A DNA stretch of 64,000 nt from Paractinoplanes abujensis (GCF_014204895.1 NZ_JACHMF010000001.1:9176001-9240000), one strand, 5' to 3'; numbered from the stretch's first letter, positions 10,386 to 20,321 are shown. Notes: generated from the letters alone by a model not told the origin. A program made the numbers and translations.

Positions 10386-12830
10386 CTAGAAGAGAGCGGA
10401 CGGGTCGATCTCGATGCGGACCGTGAGGGGGGCCTTCTTGGCGCTGCGGACCGCGGCCGCCTCGTGCAGCGCCTTGGCCAGCGGGGCCAGACCGGAGCGG
10501 GGGACCCGGAGCAGCATGCGTTCCTGTTCCTCGTCGGCAGGGACCGGGCCCAGCAGTTCCGTGTCGGACGGTAGCTTCGCGATGGCCAGGAAGTCGGCGA
10601 CCGCCTCGGCTTTGCCGGTGAGGCTGGCCATCCGGGAGGCCGGGGGGAACGCCAGCTCGCGGCGTTCGGCCAGCTCGCGCGAGGCGAACCAGGCCGGATC
10701 CCAGCGGATCAACGCCTGCACCGTGGCCAGCGAGCCGTCGGCCACCACGACGACACGCCCACCGGCCGCGGCCGGCTTGGCCAGGGCGGCGGCGTTCAGC
10801 CAGCGGCGCATGGTCTCCTCCGCGGCCCGCAGGTCGGCCCGGGTGAGCAGGGCCCACGCGTCCAGCAGCAGCACCGCGCCGTAGCCGCCCTCGGCGACCG
10901 GTTCGGCCCCCGGCGTCGCGACCACGACGGCGGGCTCACCCGGCACCGAGTCGAGGATCTCGTCCCGCCCCGACGTGCGCACCGGCGAACCGGGAAAAGC
11001 CCGGCCCAGCTCCTCCGCCGTCCGCTTGGCGCCGGTGATCGAGGCCCGCAACCGCCGCCCGCCGCAGGCCGGGCAGGCGTAGGCGGCCGCCGCGCGGCCA
11101 CACCAGTGGCAGACGGGAACTTCGCGCGCCCCGTGCAGACCCAGCGGCCCCGAACACTGTGGACAACGCGCCGGGGTCCGGCAGTCGTTGCAGGCGATCG
11201 ACGGCAGGTAGCCCCGCCGCGGCACCTGCACCAACACGGGCGCGCCCGTCTTCAACGCCTGCCGGGCCGTCTCCCAGACCAGGCTGGGCAGCCGGGCGGT
11301 GGCCGCGGCCGGGTCGCGGGCCATCTGCGGGTCGTCCCCGGTCGGCGCGATCGCCGGTGCGTGCCGGCGGAGCACGTCACGGGTGGCGCTGATCTCGCGG
11401 GCCCAGCCGGTCTCGAGCAGCAACTGCCCCTCGCCCGTACGAGCGAAGCCCCCCACCAACGCCGCACAACCGGCCAGCTGAGCCCTGGTCAACAGCACCT
11501 CGCGGGCGTGCGGATAGGGCGAGCGGGGCTCCGCGTGCAGGTCGTCGCCGTCGTCCCAGATCACGACCAGCCCCAGCTCAGCCACCGGCGCCCACATCGC
11601 GGCCCGGGTGCCGACCACGACGGGCACCTGATGCCGGCTGGCCGCCAGGAACCGCCGGTAGCGCTCGGCCGGCCCCAGCGCCGCGTTGAGCGCCACGTGC
11701 CGCCCCGGCCCGAGCACCGCCCCCAGGGCCCGATCAACCCGTTCCAGGTCCCGCGCGTCGGCCACCACGATCACCACACCACGCCCACCCCGCGCGGTCG
11801 CCTCGGCGGCCTCGGCGATCCGTGCCGCCCAGTCCTCACCGGGCAACGCACCCCACACCGCCCGGGCGTTCCGCCCGTCGGCGAGCGCCCGCAAGAACGC
11901 CGGCCCAGCGACGTACTGCCCCCACCGCCCGAAGCCGTCACCCCGCACCGAACCACCGCCACCACCCGAGCCCCCGGGGCCGGCACTGCCGCCCGAGGCG
12001 TCCGAGCTCACGCTGTCATCCGCGCCCTCCGGGCCGGCGCCCGGGCCGTCCGGGCCGACGCTGCCGCCCGAGGCGTCCGAGCTCACGCTGTCATCCGCGC
12101 CCTCCGGGCCGGCGCCCGGGCCGTCCGGGCCGACGCTGCCGCCCGAGGCGTCCGAGCTCACGCTGTCATCCGCGCCCTCCGGGCCGGCGCCCGGGCCGTC
12201 TGGGCCGACGCTGCCGCCCAGCTCGTTGCTCTCCGGCGCGACGGCGCCCGGCTCGCTGCCCTCCGGCGCTCTGACGCCCGGCTCGTCGTCCGCGTCGCCG
12301 CTCCCTTCCGCGGCAGCGCGGCTGCCCGCCGCCAATTCGTCTGCGTCGTCGACCACCTCGGTGTCCGCGTCGTGGCCGGCCACATCCGACTCATCGCTGC
12401 CGTCGGCCAACGAGGGGTGATCGTTGTTTTTGGGTGCTTTCGAGGGCTGGGCCTCGACGCGGGCGTGGCGAGGGGGGACGGCCAGGCGCAGCACGTCGTA
12501 CAGATTGCCCGCGTAGCGATCGGCCACCGCGCGGGCCGCCCGGGCGATCTCGGGGTCGAGGACCCGCTCGGGGGAGACCACCCTGTCGAGATAGGCCAGC
12601 TTGCCACCGTGGGGCGAGGACTCCGCCCGCTCGAGCAGGAAGCCGCTGACCAGCTGACCCGCGAACCGAACCCGCACCCGCACACCCGGCTGCGCCGCCT
12701 CGTCGTCGGCCGCCGCGACCAGATAGTCGAACGGGCGGTCGAGGTGGGCCAGCGGCACGTCCACGCACACGCGAGCCACAGGTAACCGTTCCGCCGGCAC
12801 CCGTTCGCTGCGTCCACCCTTTGTCGCCAT
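10386..12830 (-). CDS. priA: PriA-like primosomal protein with lost helicase motifs and a repeat-built linker
   Basis: PriA restarts collapsed replication forks, and actinobacterial PriA proteins are known to have lost helicase activity. The product is 814 residues. The N-terminus (VARVCVDVPLAHLDRPFDYL, then YAGNLYDVLRLAVPPRHAR) is the DNA-binding domain. Residues 543-590 keep eight zinc cysteines as CNDC, CPQC, CHWC and CPAC. No Walker A lysine loop is seen where it should be (ALPGEDWAARI, about residue 330). The DEEH box is replaced by IWDDGDDLH (about 420). Residues about 140-295 are a glycine/serine/acidic linker with three copies of a 25-residue repeat. The start ATG is at 12830. Confidence 0.92.
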   Translation of the reverse strand: MATKGGRSERVPAERLPVARVCVDVPLAHLDRPFDYLVAAADDEAAQPGVRVRVRFAGQLVSGFLLERAESSPHGGKLAYLDRVVSPERVLDPEIARAARAVADRYAGNLYDVLRLAVPPRHARVEAQPSKAPKNNDHPSLADGSDESDVAGHDADTEVVDDADELAAGSRAAAEGSGDADDEPGVRAPEGSEPGAVAPESNELGGSVGPDGPGAGPEGADDSVSSDASGGSVGPDGPGAGPEGADDSVSSDASGGSVGPDGPGAGPEGADDSVSSDASGGSAGPGGSGGGGGSVRGDGFGRWGQYVAGPAFLRALADGRNARAVWGALPGEDWAARIAEAAEATARGGRGVVIVVADARDLERVDRALGAVLGPGRHVALNAALGPAERYRRFLAASRHQVPVVVGTRAAMWAPVAELGLVVIWDDGDDLHAEPRSPYPHAREVLLTRAQLAGCAALVGGFARTGEGQLLLETGWAREISATRDVLRRHAPAIAPTGDDPQMARDPAAATARLPSLVWETARQALKTGAPVLVQVPRRGYLPSIACNDCRTPARCPQCSGPLGLHGAREVPVCHWCGRAAAAYACPACGGRRLRASITGAKRTAEELGRAFPGSPVRTSGRDEILDSVPGEPAVVVATPGAEPVAEGGYGAVLLLDAWALLTRADLRAAEETMRRWLNAAALAKPAAAGGRVVVVADGSLATVQALIRWDPAWFASRELAERRELAFPPASRMASLTGKAEAVADFLAIAKLPSDTELLGPVPADEEQERMLLRVPRSGLAPLAKALHEAAAVRSAKKAPLTVRIEIDPSALF
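11995..12219. repeat. 75-bp tandem repeat (three copies) inside priA
   Basis: Three copies at 11995-12069, 12070-12144 and 12145-12219, differing by a single base near 12201. The period is in frame and gives a 25-residue unit (GGSVGPDGPGAGPEG then ADDSVSSDAS) on the minus strand, residues about 204-278 of PriA. Near-identity at DNA level points to recent slippage or unequal exchange. Confidence 0.93.
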
Positions 12831-13016
12831 CGCTGAACATTCTGCCCGCCCCCTCCGACAATCCTGGTCGCTCCCAGATCCTTGCCGGATCGCGTTTTCG
12901 TGGCGTCAACCCACGGGTGGAACCCGAAGTCGAACCCCGGGTCGACGCAGCCCCGGCCCGCATTCCCTACGGTGGGAGGCGTCAGTTCCTCGATGGACCG
13001 TGGGAGGCAGAGCGCA
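12831..13016. other. Divergent spacer between priA and the P450 gene
   Basis: Holds the start regions of two divergent genes. The P450 Shine-Dalgarno GGGAGG is at 13002-13007. I see no clear promoter hexamers and no other feature. Confidence 0.5.
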
Positions 13017-14363
13017 GTGGTGACGATCACCCACGAGGGGCCCATGGATGCGGCCGCGGCGGTTGCGATGCTGTTGGACCCGCGCGCGAATCACGACCCT
13101 GTCCCGGCCTACGAGGCGCTGCACCACCACGGCCCCGTCGTGCGGGCGGGCCGAGGCTACTACTTCGTCTCGGGCTACGCGGAGGTCGACGCGGTGCTGC
13201 GCGACCCGGGCATGGAGGCCTACGACGCGCGCCGGCTCGACAGCCAGTGGTCCGACTGGCGTGACAACCGGGCGGTCGCGCTGTTCGCCGACTCGATGCT
13301 GAGGACCAACCCGCCGCAGCACACGCGGATGCGCCGCCTCGCCGCCGGGGTGTTCACCGCGCGCCGGGTGAGCGCCCTCCGCGAGGTGATCACGGCCCAG
13401 GTCGACGAGGCGATCGAGGCGCTGCCCGAGCGGGCCCAGGGCGGGGTCGTCGACCTGGTCGGCCAGCTGACCTATCCGCTGCCCATCGGGGTGATCACCG
13501 CCCTGCTCGGGGTGCCCGCGGCCGATCGGGGGCGGTTCCGGCGGCTGGCCGAGGCACTCACGGCCGTGCTCGAGGTCCGCTGGACCGAGGAGGATCGGCG
13601 ACTCGCCCACGAGGCCGCGCTCGAGCTGGAGGACTACTTCACCGATCTGGTCGCGTTGCGCCGCGAGCATCCGCAGGACGACCTGGTCACCGCCCTGGCC
13701 GCGGCCCACGACGCCGGTGGTGAGCAGCTGACCGGCGCCGAGTTGCTGGGCAACCTCACGCTGCTGCTGGTGGCGGGCTTCGAGACGACGACCAACCTGC
13801 TGGGCAACGGCATCGTGCTGCTGCTCGAGCACCCGGCCTACGCCGAGCGGCTGCGCGCCGACCCGGGGCTGGCCCCGGCGTATGTGGAGGAGGTGCTGCG
13901 GATCGAGTCGCCGGTGCAGCTGACCGAGCGTTACACGTCACGCCCGGCCGTGATCGGGGGGATCGAGGTGCCGGCCGACGCGGAACTGGTGCTGCTGCTC
14001 GGGGCGGCCAACCGGGATCCGGCCCGGTTCGGCGATCCCGGCGTCTTCGACCCGGACCGGCCAGGCAACGCGCCGTTGTCGTTCGGCGCGGGCGCTCACT
14101 ATTGCCTGGGCGCGCCGCTGGCCCGGCTGGAGGCCCAGATCACCCTGCCCGCTCTGCTGCGCCGTTTCCCCGAGCTGGCGCCGGCCGGGCCACCCACACG
14201 CCGCCCCCGCATGAATCTGCGCGGCTGGTCTTCCTTGCCGGTGACGCTGGGCCCGCCGGCGGGTGGTGGCACGGCGCCGGGCCCACCGGCCGGTGGTGGC
14301 ACGGCGCTGAGCCCGTCGGCCGGTGGTGGCGCGACGCCCGGCCCGCCGGGGGCCGGGGCGTGA
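13017..14363 (+). CDS. Cytochrome P450 with a repetitive C-terminal tail
   Basis: Heme monooxygenase, substrate unknown. The core is about 400 residues. It has the I-helix oxygen-activation motif VAGFETTTN, the K-helix ExxR in EEVLRIESP, and the heme loop LSFGAGAHYCLGAPLARLEA with the cysteine ligand. The start is GTG at 13017, nine bases after GGGAGG, giving 448 residues. A GTG at 13020 and an ATG at 13044 are alternatives. The last 35 residues are three degenerate PPAGGG-type repeats that do not belong to the P450 fold. No ferredoxin or ferredoxin reductase gene is near, so redox partners must come from elsewhere. It stands alone between priA and def. Confidence 0.93.
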   Translation: MVTITHEGPMDAAAAVAMLLDPRANHDPVPAYEALHHHGPVVRAGRGYYFVSGYAEVDAVLRDPGMEAYDARRLDSQWSDWRDNRAVALFADSMLRTNPPQHTRMRRLAAGVFTARRVSALREVITAQVDEAIEALPERAQGGVVDLVGQLTYPLPIGVITALLGVPAADRGRFRRLAEALTAVLEVRWTEEDRRLAHEAALELEDYFTDLVALRREHPQDDLVTALAAAHDAGGEQLTGAELLGNLTLLLVAGFETTTNLLGNGIVLLLEHPAYAERLRADPGLAPAYVEEVLRIESPVQLTERYTSRPAVIGGIEVPADAELVLLLGAANRDPARFGDPGVFDPDRPGNAPLSFGAGAHYCLGAPLARLEAQITLPALLRRFPELAPAGPPTRRPRMNLRGWSSLPVTLGPPAGGGTAPGPPAGGGTALSPSAGGGATPGPPGAGA

Positions 14364-14467
14364 CGCCGGGCACGTCGGAGGGTGCGAGCGTGACGCGAAC
14401 CGTGCCTGGTCCGAGGCACTCCGTAGACTAGTCGGGTGCCGAGCCGAGATGTCAGGAGTCTGCCCGC

Positions 14468-15025
14468 GTGACCGTCCAGTCCATCCGTCTGTTCGGCGAT
14501 CCGGTGCTCCGGACGCCGGCCGATCCCGTCGTCGACTTCGACAAGGAACTGCGCACCCTGGTCAAGGACCTGACCGACAGCATGCTGGAGGAGGGCGGGG
14601 CCGGCCTGGCCGCTCCGCAGATCGGTGTCGGACTGCGCGTTTTCTCGTTCGACGTGGATGACGTCGTGGGGCACATCATCAACCCCGAGCTGTCGTTCCC
14701 CGACGACGAGGAGCAGGACGGTCCCGAGGGCTGTCTGTCGATCCCGGGCATCTACATCGACACCAAGCGCCGGCAGAACGTCGTGGCCGCCGGGTTCAAC
14801 GAGCACGGCGACCCGATCCAGATCGTCGGCACCGGCCTGATGGCGCGTTGCGTGCAGCACGAGACCGATCACCTCGACGGCGTGCTGTTCCTCGACCGCC
14901 TCGATGCCGCCTCGCGCAAGGACGCGATGAAGCAGATCCGCGCCGCCGACTGGTACGACGCGGGCAAGCCGCCGACGATCAAGGAGAGCCCGCACGGCCG
15001 GGGCCTCTTCGGTCTGGGGCGGTGA
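14468..15025 (+). CDS. def: Peptide deformylase
   Basis: Metal enzyme that removes the N-formyl group from new proteins. The product is 185 residues. All three family motifs are visible: [18 protein letters not shown] with the metal-ligand cysteine, and QHETDHLDG with the HExxH metal ligands and catalytic glutamate. The GTG start at 14468 is preceded by AGGAG at 14453-14457. It is directly followed by fmt, which adds the formyl group that this enzyme removes. Confidence 0.97.
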   Translation: MTVQSIRLFGDPVLRTPADPVVDFDKELRTLVKDLTDSMLEEGGAGLAAPQIGVGLRVFSFDVDDVVGHIINPELSFPDDEEQDGPEGCLSIPGIYIDTKRRQNVVAAGFNEHGDPIQIVGTGLMARCVQHETDHLDGVLFLDRLDAASRKDAMKQIRAADWYDAGKPPTIKESPHGRGLFGLGR

Positions 15026-15030
15026 GCGGG

Positions 15031-15957
15031 ATGCGTCTGATCTTCGCCGGCACGCCGGCCGTCGCCGTGCCCAGCCTCGACGCGATCGCGGCCTCGGGGC
15101 ACGAGTTGCTCGCCGTGGTCACCCGTCCCGACGCGCCCGCCGGGCGGGGCCGTCGTCTGGTGCGTTCGCCCGCCGCCGCGTGGGCCGACGAGCGGGGCAT
15201 CGAGGTGCTCACGCCGGAGAGGCCGCGCGAGCCCGAGTTCCAGGAGCGGCTGCGGTCGCTCGCGCCCGACTGCGTCCCCGTGGTGGCTTACGGCGCTCTG
15301 GTGCCGCCGAGTGCGCTCGAGATCCCCAAGCACGGCTGGGTCAACCTGCACTTCTCGCTGCTGCCCGCCTGGCGGGGCGCGGCCCCCGTGCAGCACGCCG
15401 TCCTGCACGGCGACGAGGTGACCGGGGCCAGCGTGTTCGAGCTGGAGGCGGGCCTCGACACCGGCCCGGTCTACGGCACGCTGACCGAGGACATCCGGCC
15501 CACCGACACGTCCGGCGACCTGCTCGAACGGCTCGCCACCGAGGGAGCGGGCCTGCTCGTCGCGGTGCTCGACGCGATCGAGTCCGGCTCGGCCCGGGCG
15601 CATCCGCAACCGGCCGACGGCGTCACTCTCGCGCCCAAGCTGACCGTGGAGGACGCGCGCATCCGCTGGGGTGACCCGGCGTTCGCGGTCGATCGGCGGA
15701 TCCGCGCGTGCACCCCGGCGCCGGGCGCGTGGACGACCCTGCGCGACGACCGGCTCAAGCTGGGTCCGGTTCGGCCGGTGGCCAACGGTCCCGAGCTGGC
15801 GCCGGGTGACCTGCTCGTCGAGCGGACGCAGGTGCTCGTGGGCACGGCGACCACGCCGGTGGTGCTGGGCGAGGTGCGCGCCGCGGGCAAGAAGCCGATG
15901 GCGGCCACCGACTGGGCCCGCGGCCTCCGCATCCAGCAGGGAGAGAAGCTTCAGTGA
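15031..15957 (+). CDS. fmt: Methionyl-tRNA formyltransferase
   Basis: Formylates initiator Met-tRNA using 10-formyl-tetrahydrofolate. The product is 308 residues from the ATG at 15031. A GTG at 15022, overlapping the def stop as GTGA, would add three residues and cannot be excluded. The N-terminal Rossmann domain has [16 protein letters not shown]. The folate and catalytic region has [20 protein letters not shown] and TGPVYG, and a C-terminal OB-like domain follows. The stop overlaps the rsmB start (GTGA), so def, fmt and rsmB form one translationally linked unit. Confidence 0.96.
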   Translation: MRLIFAGTPAVAVPSLDAIAASGHELLAVVTRPDAPAGRGRRLVRSPAAAWADERGIEVLTPERPREPEFQERLRSLAPDCVPVVAYGALVPPSALEIPKHGWVNLHFSLLPAWRGAAPVQHAVLHGDEVTGASVFELEAGLDTGPVYGTLTEDIRPTDTSGDLLERLATEGAGLLVAVLDAIESGSARAHPQPADGVTLAPKLTVEDARIRWGDPAFAVDRRIRACTPAPGAWTTLRDDRLKLGPVRPVANGPELAPGDLLVERTQVLVGTATTPVVLGEVRAAGKKPMAATDWARGLRIQQGEKLQ

Positions 15958-17426
15958 CCGAGCACAGGGCAGATCGGCCGCACGGTTCGGGGCGGCCCCG
16001 GCGCCCCGGCGGCCCCGGGTTCGACCGGGACGCACGTTCGGGGCGGGCTCCCCGCGGTGGGCGGCCGCCGTCGGATCCGGCGCGGCAAGCGGCGTACGAG
16101 GCCATTGCGGCCGTGCACCGCGACGACGCGTACGCGAACCTGGTTCTTCCCGAGATCCTGCGGGGCATGGCGCTGTCCGGGCGGGACGCCGCGTTCGCGA
16201 CCGAGCTGACCTACGGCACGCTGCGCATGCTGGGCACGCTCGACCTGATCGTGGCCGACGCGGCCGGGCGTGAGGTGTCCCGGATCGACCCGCCGGCGCG
16301 CGACGCGCTGCGGCTGGGCGCCTACCAGCTGCTGCACACCCGGGTGCCCGCGCACGCCGCCGTCAACCAGACCGTCGACCTGGTGCGTTCGGTCGCGCCG
16401 GGGGCGGCCGGATTCGCGAACGCCGTGATGCGCACGATCGCCGAGACGCCGCTGGAGAAGTGGCTCGAGCGGCTCGCGCCCGACTACGAGGCCAACCCGA
16501 TCGGCAATCTCGCGGTCCATCACAACCACCCCGAGTGGATCATCCGGGCGTTCTCGGAGGCGCTGGGCGGCGATCTGGCCGAGACCACCCGGCTGCTGAT
16601 CGAGGACAACCAGCCGCCGGTGGTGCACCTGTGCGCCCGCCCGGGCCGGGCCGACGCGGTCGAGCTGGCCGACGAGGTCGACGGGGTGCCGGGGGCGTTC
16701 TCGCCGTACGCGGTCTATCTCAACGGCGGCTCCCCGCGCGAGCTGTCCGCCATCCGGCAGGGTCGCGCGCACGTGCAGGACGAGGGCTCCCAGCTGGTGG
16801 CGGCCGCGCTGCTGGCCGCGCCGATCGAGGGGCAGGACACGCGCTGGCTCGACCTGTGCGCCGGGCCGGGCGGCAAGACCGGCCTGATCGGGGCGATCGC
16901 CGCGGGCCGGGGCGCCGAGGTGACCGCCGTCGAGGTGGCCGAGCACCGTGCCCGGCTGGTCGAGCAGGCCACCGAGGGCATGCCGGTGACCGTGCTGCCG
17001 ATGGACGGGCGTTCCGTGGGCCGCGACCCCGACCTGCCCGAGGAGGCGTTCGACCGGGTGCTGGTCGACGCGCCGTGCACCGGGCTCGGCTCGCTGCGGC
17101 GGCGGCCCGAGTCGCGCTGGCGCCGGCAGCCCGCCGACCTGCCGCCGCTGACCAAACTGCAGCGGGAACTGCTGGTGGCGGCCCTGCGGGCGGTGCGGGT
17201 GGGTGGCGTCGTGGCCTACGTGACGTGTTCACCGCACATGGTCGAGACCCAGGTGACCGTGACCGAGGGGTCGCGCCGCAGCGGGGTCGGGGTCGACTTC
17301 GTGGACGCGCGGCCGCTGCTGCCGCCGGGCATGCCGGGGCTGGGTTCGGGGCCGACGGTGCAGCTGTGGCCGCACCGCCACGGCACCGACGCGATGTTCC
17401 TCGCTGTCCTGAGGAGGACCAGCTGA
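15954..17426 (+). CDS. rsmB: 16S rRNA (cytosine-5)-methyltransferase, RsmB/Sun family
   Basis: SAM-dependent m5C methylation of small-subunit rRNA (C967 in E. coli numbering is the family's site). The product is 490 residues. A basic glycine/arginine-rich N-terminal tail of about 40 residues precedes a NusB-like RNA-binding domain ([14 protein letters not shown]). The SAM site is [14 protein letters not shown]. The two catalytic-region cysteines are in [16 protein letters not shown] and AYVTCSPH. The GTG start overlaps the fmt stop. The next plus-strand gene in the conserved order, rpe, is delayed here by an inserted minus-strand lipoprotein gene. Confidence 0.94.
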   Translation: MTEHRADRPHGSGRPRRPGGPGFDRDARSGRAPRGGRPPSDPARQAAYEAIAAVHRDDAYANLVLPEILRGMALSGRDAAFATELTYGTLRMLGTLDLIVADAAGREVSRIDPPARDALRLGAYQLLHTRVPAHAAVNQTVDLVRSVAPGAAGFANAVMRTIAETPLEKWLERLAPDYEANPIGNLAVHHNHPEWIIRAFSEALGGDLAETTRLLIEDNQPPVVHLCARPGRADAVELADEVDGVPGAFSPYAVYLNGGSPRELSAIRQGRAHVQDEGSQLVAAALLAAPIEGQDTRWLDLCAGPGGKTGLIGAIAAGRGAEVTAVEVAEHRARLVEQATEGMPVTVLPMDGRSVGRDPDLPEEAFDRVLVDAPCTGLGSLRRRPESRWRRQPADLPPLTKLQRELLVAALRAVRVGGVVAYVTCSPHMVETQVTVTEGSRRSGVGVDFVDARPLLPPGMPGLGSGPTVQLWPHRHGTDAMFLAVLRRTS

Positions 17427-17439
17427 CGGGGGCGGCGGG

Positions 17440-18303
17440 CTAGCGGTAGATGTAGTGGATTTTGAGCTTGCGGGTGCCCGCGTTCCGGTAGGAGCCGGTC
17501 ATCCGCTCGCCGTTGAGCCACAGGAAGCAGCGGACCGCGCGGTCGCCCAGCTTCCACGACGCCGCGTCAGGCGGGAAACCGAGCCAGCCCACCCGGTTGC
17601 GCACGGTCCCGTCGTCCGGGATGCCGGCGAACTCGGCGATCGTCGTGTCGCAGCCTTTCTCCAGCTCGCCGGGGGTCAGGCCGGACACGGTGGCGCGCTT
17701 GCTCACGAACAGGCCCGCGAACTCCGACGTGTGCCCGGTTGAGCAGGCCACCGGGTGCATCGCGGTCACCCGTTCGTCCACGACCTCGGGGTTCGCGCAG
17801 GTCATCCGGAGCTTGCCCGCCCCGGCGAGCGCACCCTTGAGGCTGCCCGACCGGCGCACCAGCTCCCCGTTCACGGGTGAGGTCTCCATGAGGTCGCAGC
17901 GAAACCACCGGGCGCCGCCCCGCCAGGCCGCCTGGCCGGGCAGCACCGGTTGCAGCACCAGCCAGCCCGTACGCCAGTCGCCGCCGAGAAACGCGTTGAC
18001 CCGCTTCGAGCACTCCCGGAACGCCCGGCCCCGGTCGGCCGAGACACCGCCGTCCGTCACATCGGCGATCACCGCCGTCTCGGTCAGGTGCGGTCCGGTG
18101 CACGCGACCGGCGACCAGTTGTCGATCGTGCCCTCCGCGACGACGTCGGGGTGGCACGCGGCCGTCGGCCGGAACTGCTGGGCCGCGGGCACGGCGGGCC
18201 AGGCGTCGGTGAGGTCGCCGTCGACGCCTTCCGGCAGGTCGGCACACCCGGCCGGCAGGAGCGCGAGCGCGGCGGCGGCCAGTCCGGCAGCCCACCGTCG
18301 CAT
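17440..18303 (-). CDS. Septum-formation-family lipoprotein
   Basis: Predicted lipoprotein of the actinobacterial septum-formation (Septum_form) type. The molecular role is not established. From the ATG at 18303, preceded by a GGGGGGA stretch, it is 287 residues. It has a signal peptide MRRWAAGLAAAALALLPAGC with the lipobox cysteine at residue 20. The mature part holds two related halves, each with paired cysteines and a C-x-H context (SPVACTGPHLTETAV and HPVACSTGHTSEFAG), as is typical of the family. A TTG at 18327 would give a slightly longer start. It is convergent with rsmB, 13 bases apart. Confidence 0.75.
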   Translation of the reverse strand: MRRWAAGLAAAALALLPAGCADLPEGVDGDLTDAWPAVPAAQQFRPTAACHPDVVAEGTIDNWSPVACTGPHLTETAVIADVTDGGVSADRGRAFRECSKRVNAFLGGDWRTGWLVLQPVLPGQAAWRGGARWFRCDLMETSPVNGELVRRSGSLKGALAGAGKLRMTCANPEVVDERVTAMHPVACSTGHTSEFAGLFVSKRATVSGLTPGELEKGCDTTIAEFAGIPDDGTVRNRVGWLGFPPDAASWKLGDRAVRCFLWLNGERMTGSYRNAGTRKLKIHYIYR

Positions 18304-18642
18304 GCTGTCCCCCCGTCGAGCGGTCAAGGGCCGTCACTCTATCGGGAAGACAGCGAGACCGGTCCATCGCCGGCGAGGGCGGGCTGAGGCGTGGTTGAGG
18401 CGAGGCGGGGCCGGGGCGGTGGGTGTGGAGGGCGCGGCTGGAGGTGTGGCGAGCGGGGGTGTGGAGGGCGCGGCTGGAGGGCGAGGCGAGCGGGGTGGGA
18501 AGGGCGGGACGAGCGGGGGTGTGAGAGGAACCGATGGAGGGCGGGCGGGCCGGGGTGTGAGGGGCGCCGCTGGAGGGCGGAGCGGCCGGCGCGGGGTGCG
18601 GTTGGCCACGGGCGGCGACAGCGAGGCCATAGACTTCGTCCC
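18304..18642. repeat. G-rich imperfect repeats upstream of rpe
   Basis: Spacer of 339 bases. From about 18385 to 18600 the plus strand is almost all G with C and T. A 23-base word beginning GGTGTGGAGGGCGCGG occurs exactly at 18422-18444 and again at 18458-18480. Degenerate relatives (GGTGTGAGAGGAACCG, GGTGTGAGGGGCGCCG) follow. No gene is seen. The runs of G could form quadruplexes on the coding strand just ahead of rpe. Confidence 0.8.
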
Positions 18643-19311
18643 GTGGAACCGTCGCTGATCATTGCTCCCAGCATCCTGGCCGCCGATTTCGCCCGTCTGG
18701 CCGACGAGGTGCACGCCATCGAAGGTGCGGCCGACTGGGTGCATGTCGACGTCATGGACAACCACTTCGTGCCCAATCTGACAATCGGGCTCCCGGTTGT
18801 GCAGAGTCTGCGCAAGGCGACCAGCATCCCGTTCGACGTGCATCTGATGATCACTGATCCGGAGCGGTGGGCACCGGGCTACGCCGAGGCCGGGGCCTAC
18901 AACGTCACCTTCCATGCCGAGGCCACCGACGACCCTGTGGCACTGGCGAAGACCCTGCGTGCGGCGGGGGCCAAGGCCGGCCTTGCGATCGACCGCGACA
19001 CTCCTGTCGAGCCCTATCTCGACCTGCTGCCCCATGTGGACACGGTGCTGATCATGACGATCAAGGCCGGGTTCGGCGGCCAGAAGTTCCTGCCCGAAAC
19101 GCTCGGTAAGGTGCGCGAGGTGCGCCGCCGCATCGAGGCCGGTCATCTCGAAGTGCGCCTGGAGGTGGACGGCGGCATCGCGGCCGACACAATTGAACAG
19201 GCGGCGGAAGCGGGCGCCGACGCCTTCGTGGCCGGCACGGCGGTCTACGGGGCGCAGGATCCCGCCGCGGCCATTCGTAAGCTGCGAGAGCTGGCGGGAG
19301 GAGCCGGATGA
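18643..19311 (+). CDS. rpe: Ribulose-phosphate 3-epimerase
   Basis: Interconverts ribulose 5-phosphate and xylulose 5-phosphate in the pentose phosphate pathway. The product is 222 residues, a TIM barrel. Metal and catalytic residues are seen in [48 protein letters not shown] and LEVDGGI, and the phosphate loop is VAGTAVYGA. The start is GTG at 18643 with no good Shine-Dalgarno. The stop overlaps the next ATG (ATGA), coupling it to the GGDEF regulator. Confidence 0.97.
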   Translation: MEPSLIIAPSILAADFARLADEVHAIEGAADWVHVDVMDNHFVPNLTIGLPVVQSLRKATSIPFDVHLMITDPERWAPGYAEAGAYNVTFHAEATDDPVALAKTLRAAGAKAGLAIDRDTPVEPYLDLLPHVDTVLIMTIKAGFGGQKFLPETLGKVREVRRRIEAGHLEVRLEVDGGIAADTIEQAAEAGADAFVAGTAVYGAQDPAAAIRKLRELAGGAG

Positions 19312-20315
19312 GCACTGGGGTCGCCGATCCCAAGCCGGAGGAGCTGGGTCCCGAGCCCGAGGACCGCCCCGATCTGATCCTGGTCGTCGACGACGATCAG
19401 GACATCGCCAGCTTCGTCGAGTTCAACCTCAAGGTCCACGGGTACGAGGTGATCCGCGCCCCCGACGGCCAGGCTGCGCTCGACCTGATGCAGAACAACC
19501 GGCCCGACCTGGCCGTGGTCGACTGGATGATGCCGCGCATGGACGGCGTCGAGCTGACCCGCCGGCTGCGCGCCGAGCCGCTCACCTCGGCCCTCCCAGT
19601 GATCATGCTGACCGCCAAGAGCATGACCGTCGACAAGGTCGTGGGGCTGACCGCCGGGGTCGACGACTACCTGGTCAAGCCGTTCGACACGGCCGAGCTG
19701 ATCGCGCGGGTGGCCTCCACGCTGCGCCGCAACAAGGAGTTCCGCGAGGTCTCGCCGCTGACCGGTCTGCCCGGCAACGCGCGGGTGCGGCGCGAGATCG
19801 CCGACCGGATGAAGCTGGGCGGCGAGTATTCGGTGGGCTACATCGACGTCGACCGGTTCAAGAGCGTCAACGACGTCTACGGCTTCGACCGGGGCGACGA
19901 ATTCATCACCGCGCTCGCCCGCAGCCTGCACCGGGCGGTCACCACTGTCGGCCCGCCCTCGATCTTCCTGGGCCACATCGGCGGCGACGACTTCGTTTTC
20001 ATCTGTACGCCTGACCAGGTGCTGCCGTTGACGAAACGCACGGTCACGGACTTCGAGCAGGCGGCCGACCAGTTGTACGACGCCCGCGACGCCGAGCGTG
20101 GCTACATCGAGGTGCCCGACCGCCGCGGCAACAAGAACCGGGCCGCCCTGGTGACCCTGTCGATCGGCGTCGCCCAGGCCACAGTCGACGGGCGCCGCTT
20201 CACCGACCCGCGCGTGGTGATCGCTGTGGCGTCCGAGATGAAGAAGGTGGCCAAGTCGCAGCCCGGGTCGTATGTGGCGATCGACCGTCGGCGTGCGGAC
20301 GGCGAAGAAGGATAA
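19308..20315 (+). CDS. Response regulator with REC and GGDEF-like domains
   Basis: Single-component output of a two-component system, with a diguanylate-cyclase-type effector. The product is 335 residues. The REC domain has the acidic pocket D28-D30, the phospho-acceptor D72 in [12 protein letters not shown]102 and K124 (LVKPF). The GGDEF-like domain follows at about 148-320. Its metal-site segment is [20 protein letters not shown] and its signature is GGDDF (225-229) instead of GGDEF/GGEEF. No RxxD inhibitory site is seen five residues upstream. Whether it makes c-di-GMP is open. No histidine kinase is adjacent, and it is translationally coupled to rpe. Confidence 0.9.
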   Translation: MSTGVADPKPEELGPEPEDRPDLILVVDDDQDIASFVEFNLKVHGYEVIRAPDGQAALDLMQNNRPDLAVVDWMMPRMDGVELTRRLRAEPLTSALPVIMLTAKSMTVDKVVGLTAGVDDYLVKPFDTAELIARVASTLRRNKEFREVSPLTGLPGNARVRREIADRMKLGGEYSVGYIDVDRFKSVNDVYGFDRGDEFITALARSLHRAVTTVGPPSIFLGHIGGDDFVFICTPDQVLPLTKRTVTDFEQAADQLYDARDAERGYIEVPDRRGNKNRAALVTLSIGVAQATVDGRRFTDPRVVIAVASEMKKVAKSQPGSYVAIDRRRADGEEG

Positions 20316-20321
20316 GCGCTG

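Noticed and set aside
11106..12785. 560-codon plus-strand frame opposite priA
   Set aside because: Antisense shadow; the minus strand has the PriA zinc cysteines and family N-terminus.
17513..18658. Plus-strand frame overlapping the septum-type lipoprotein
   Set aside because: The minus-strand reading has a clear signal peptide and lipobox; the plus strand has no features.
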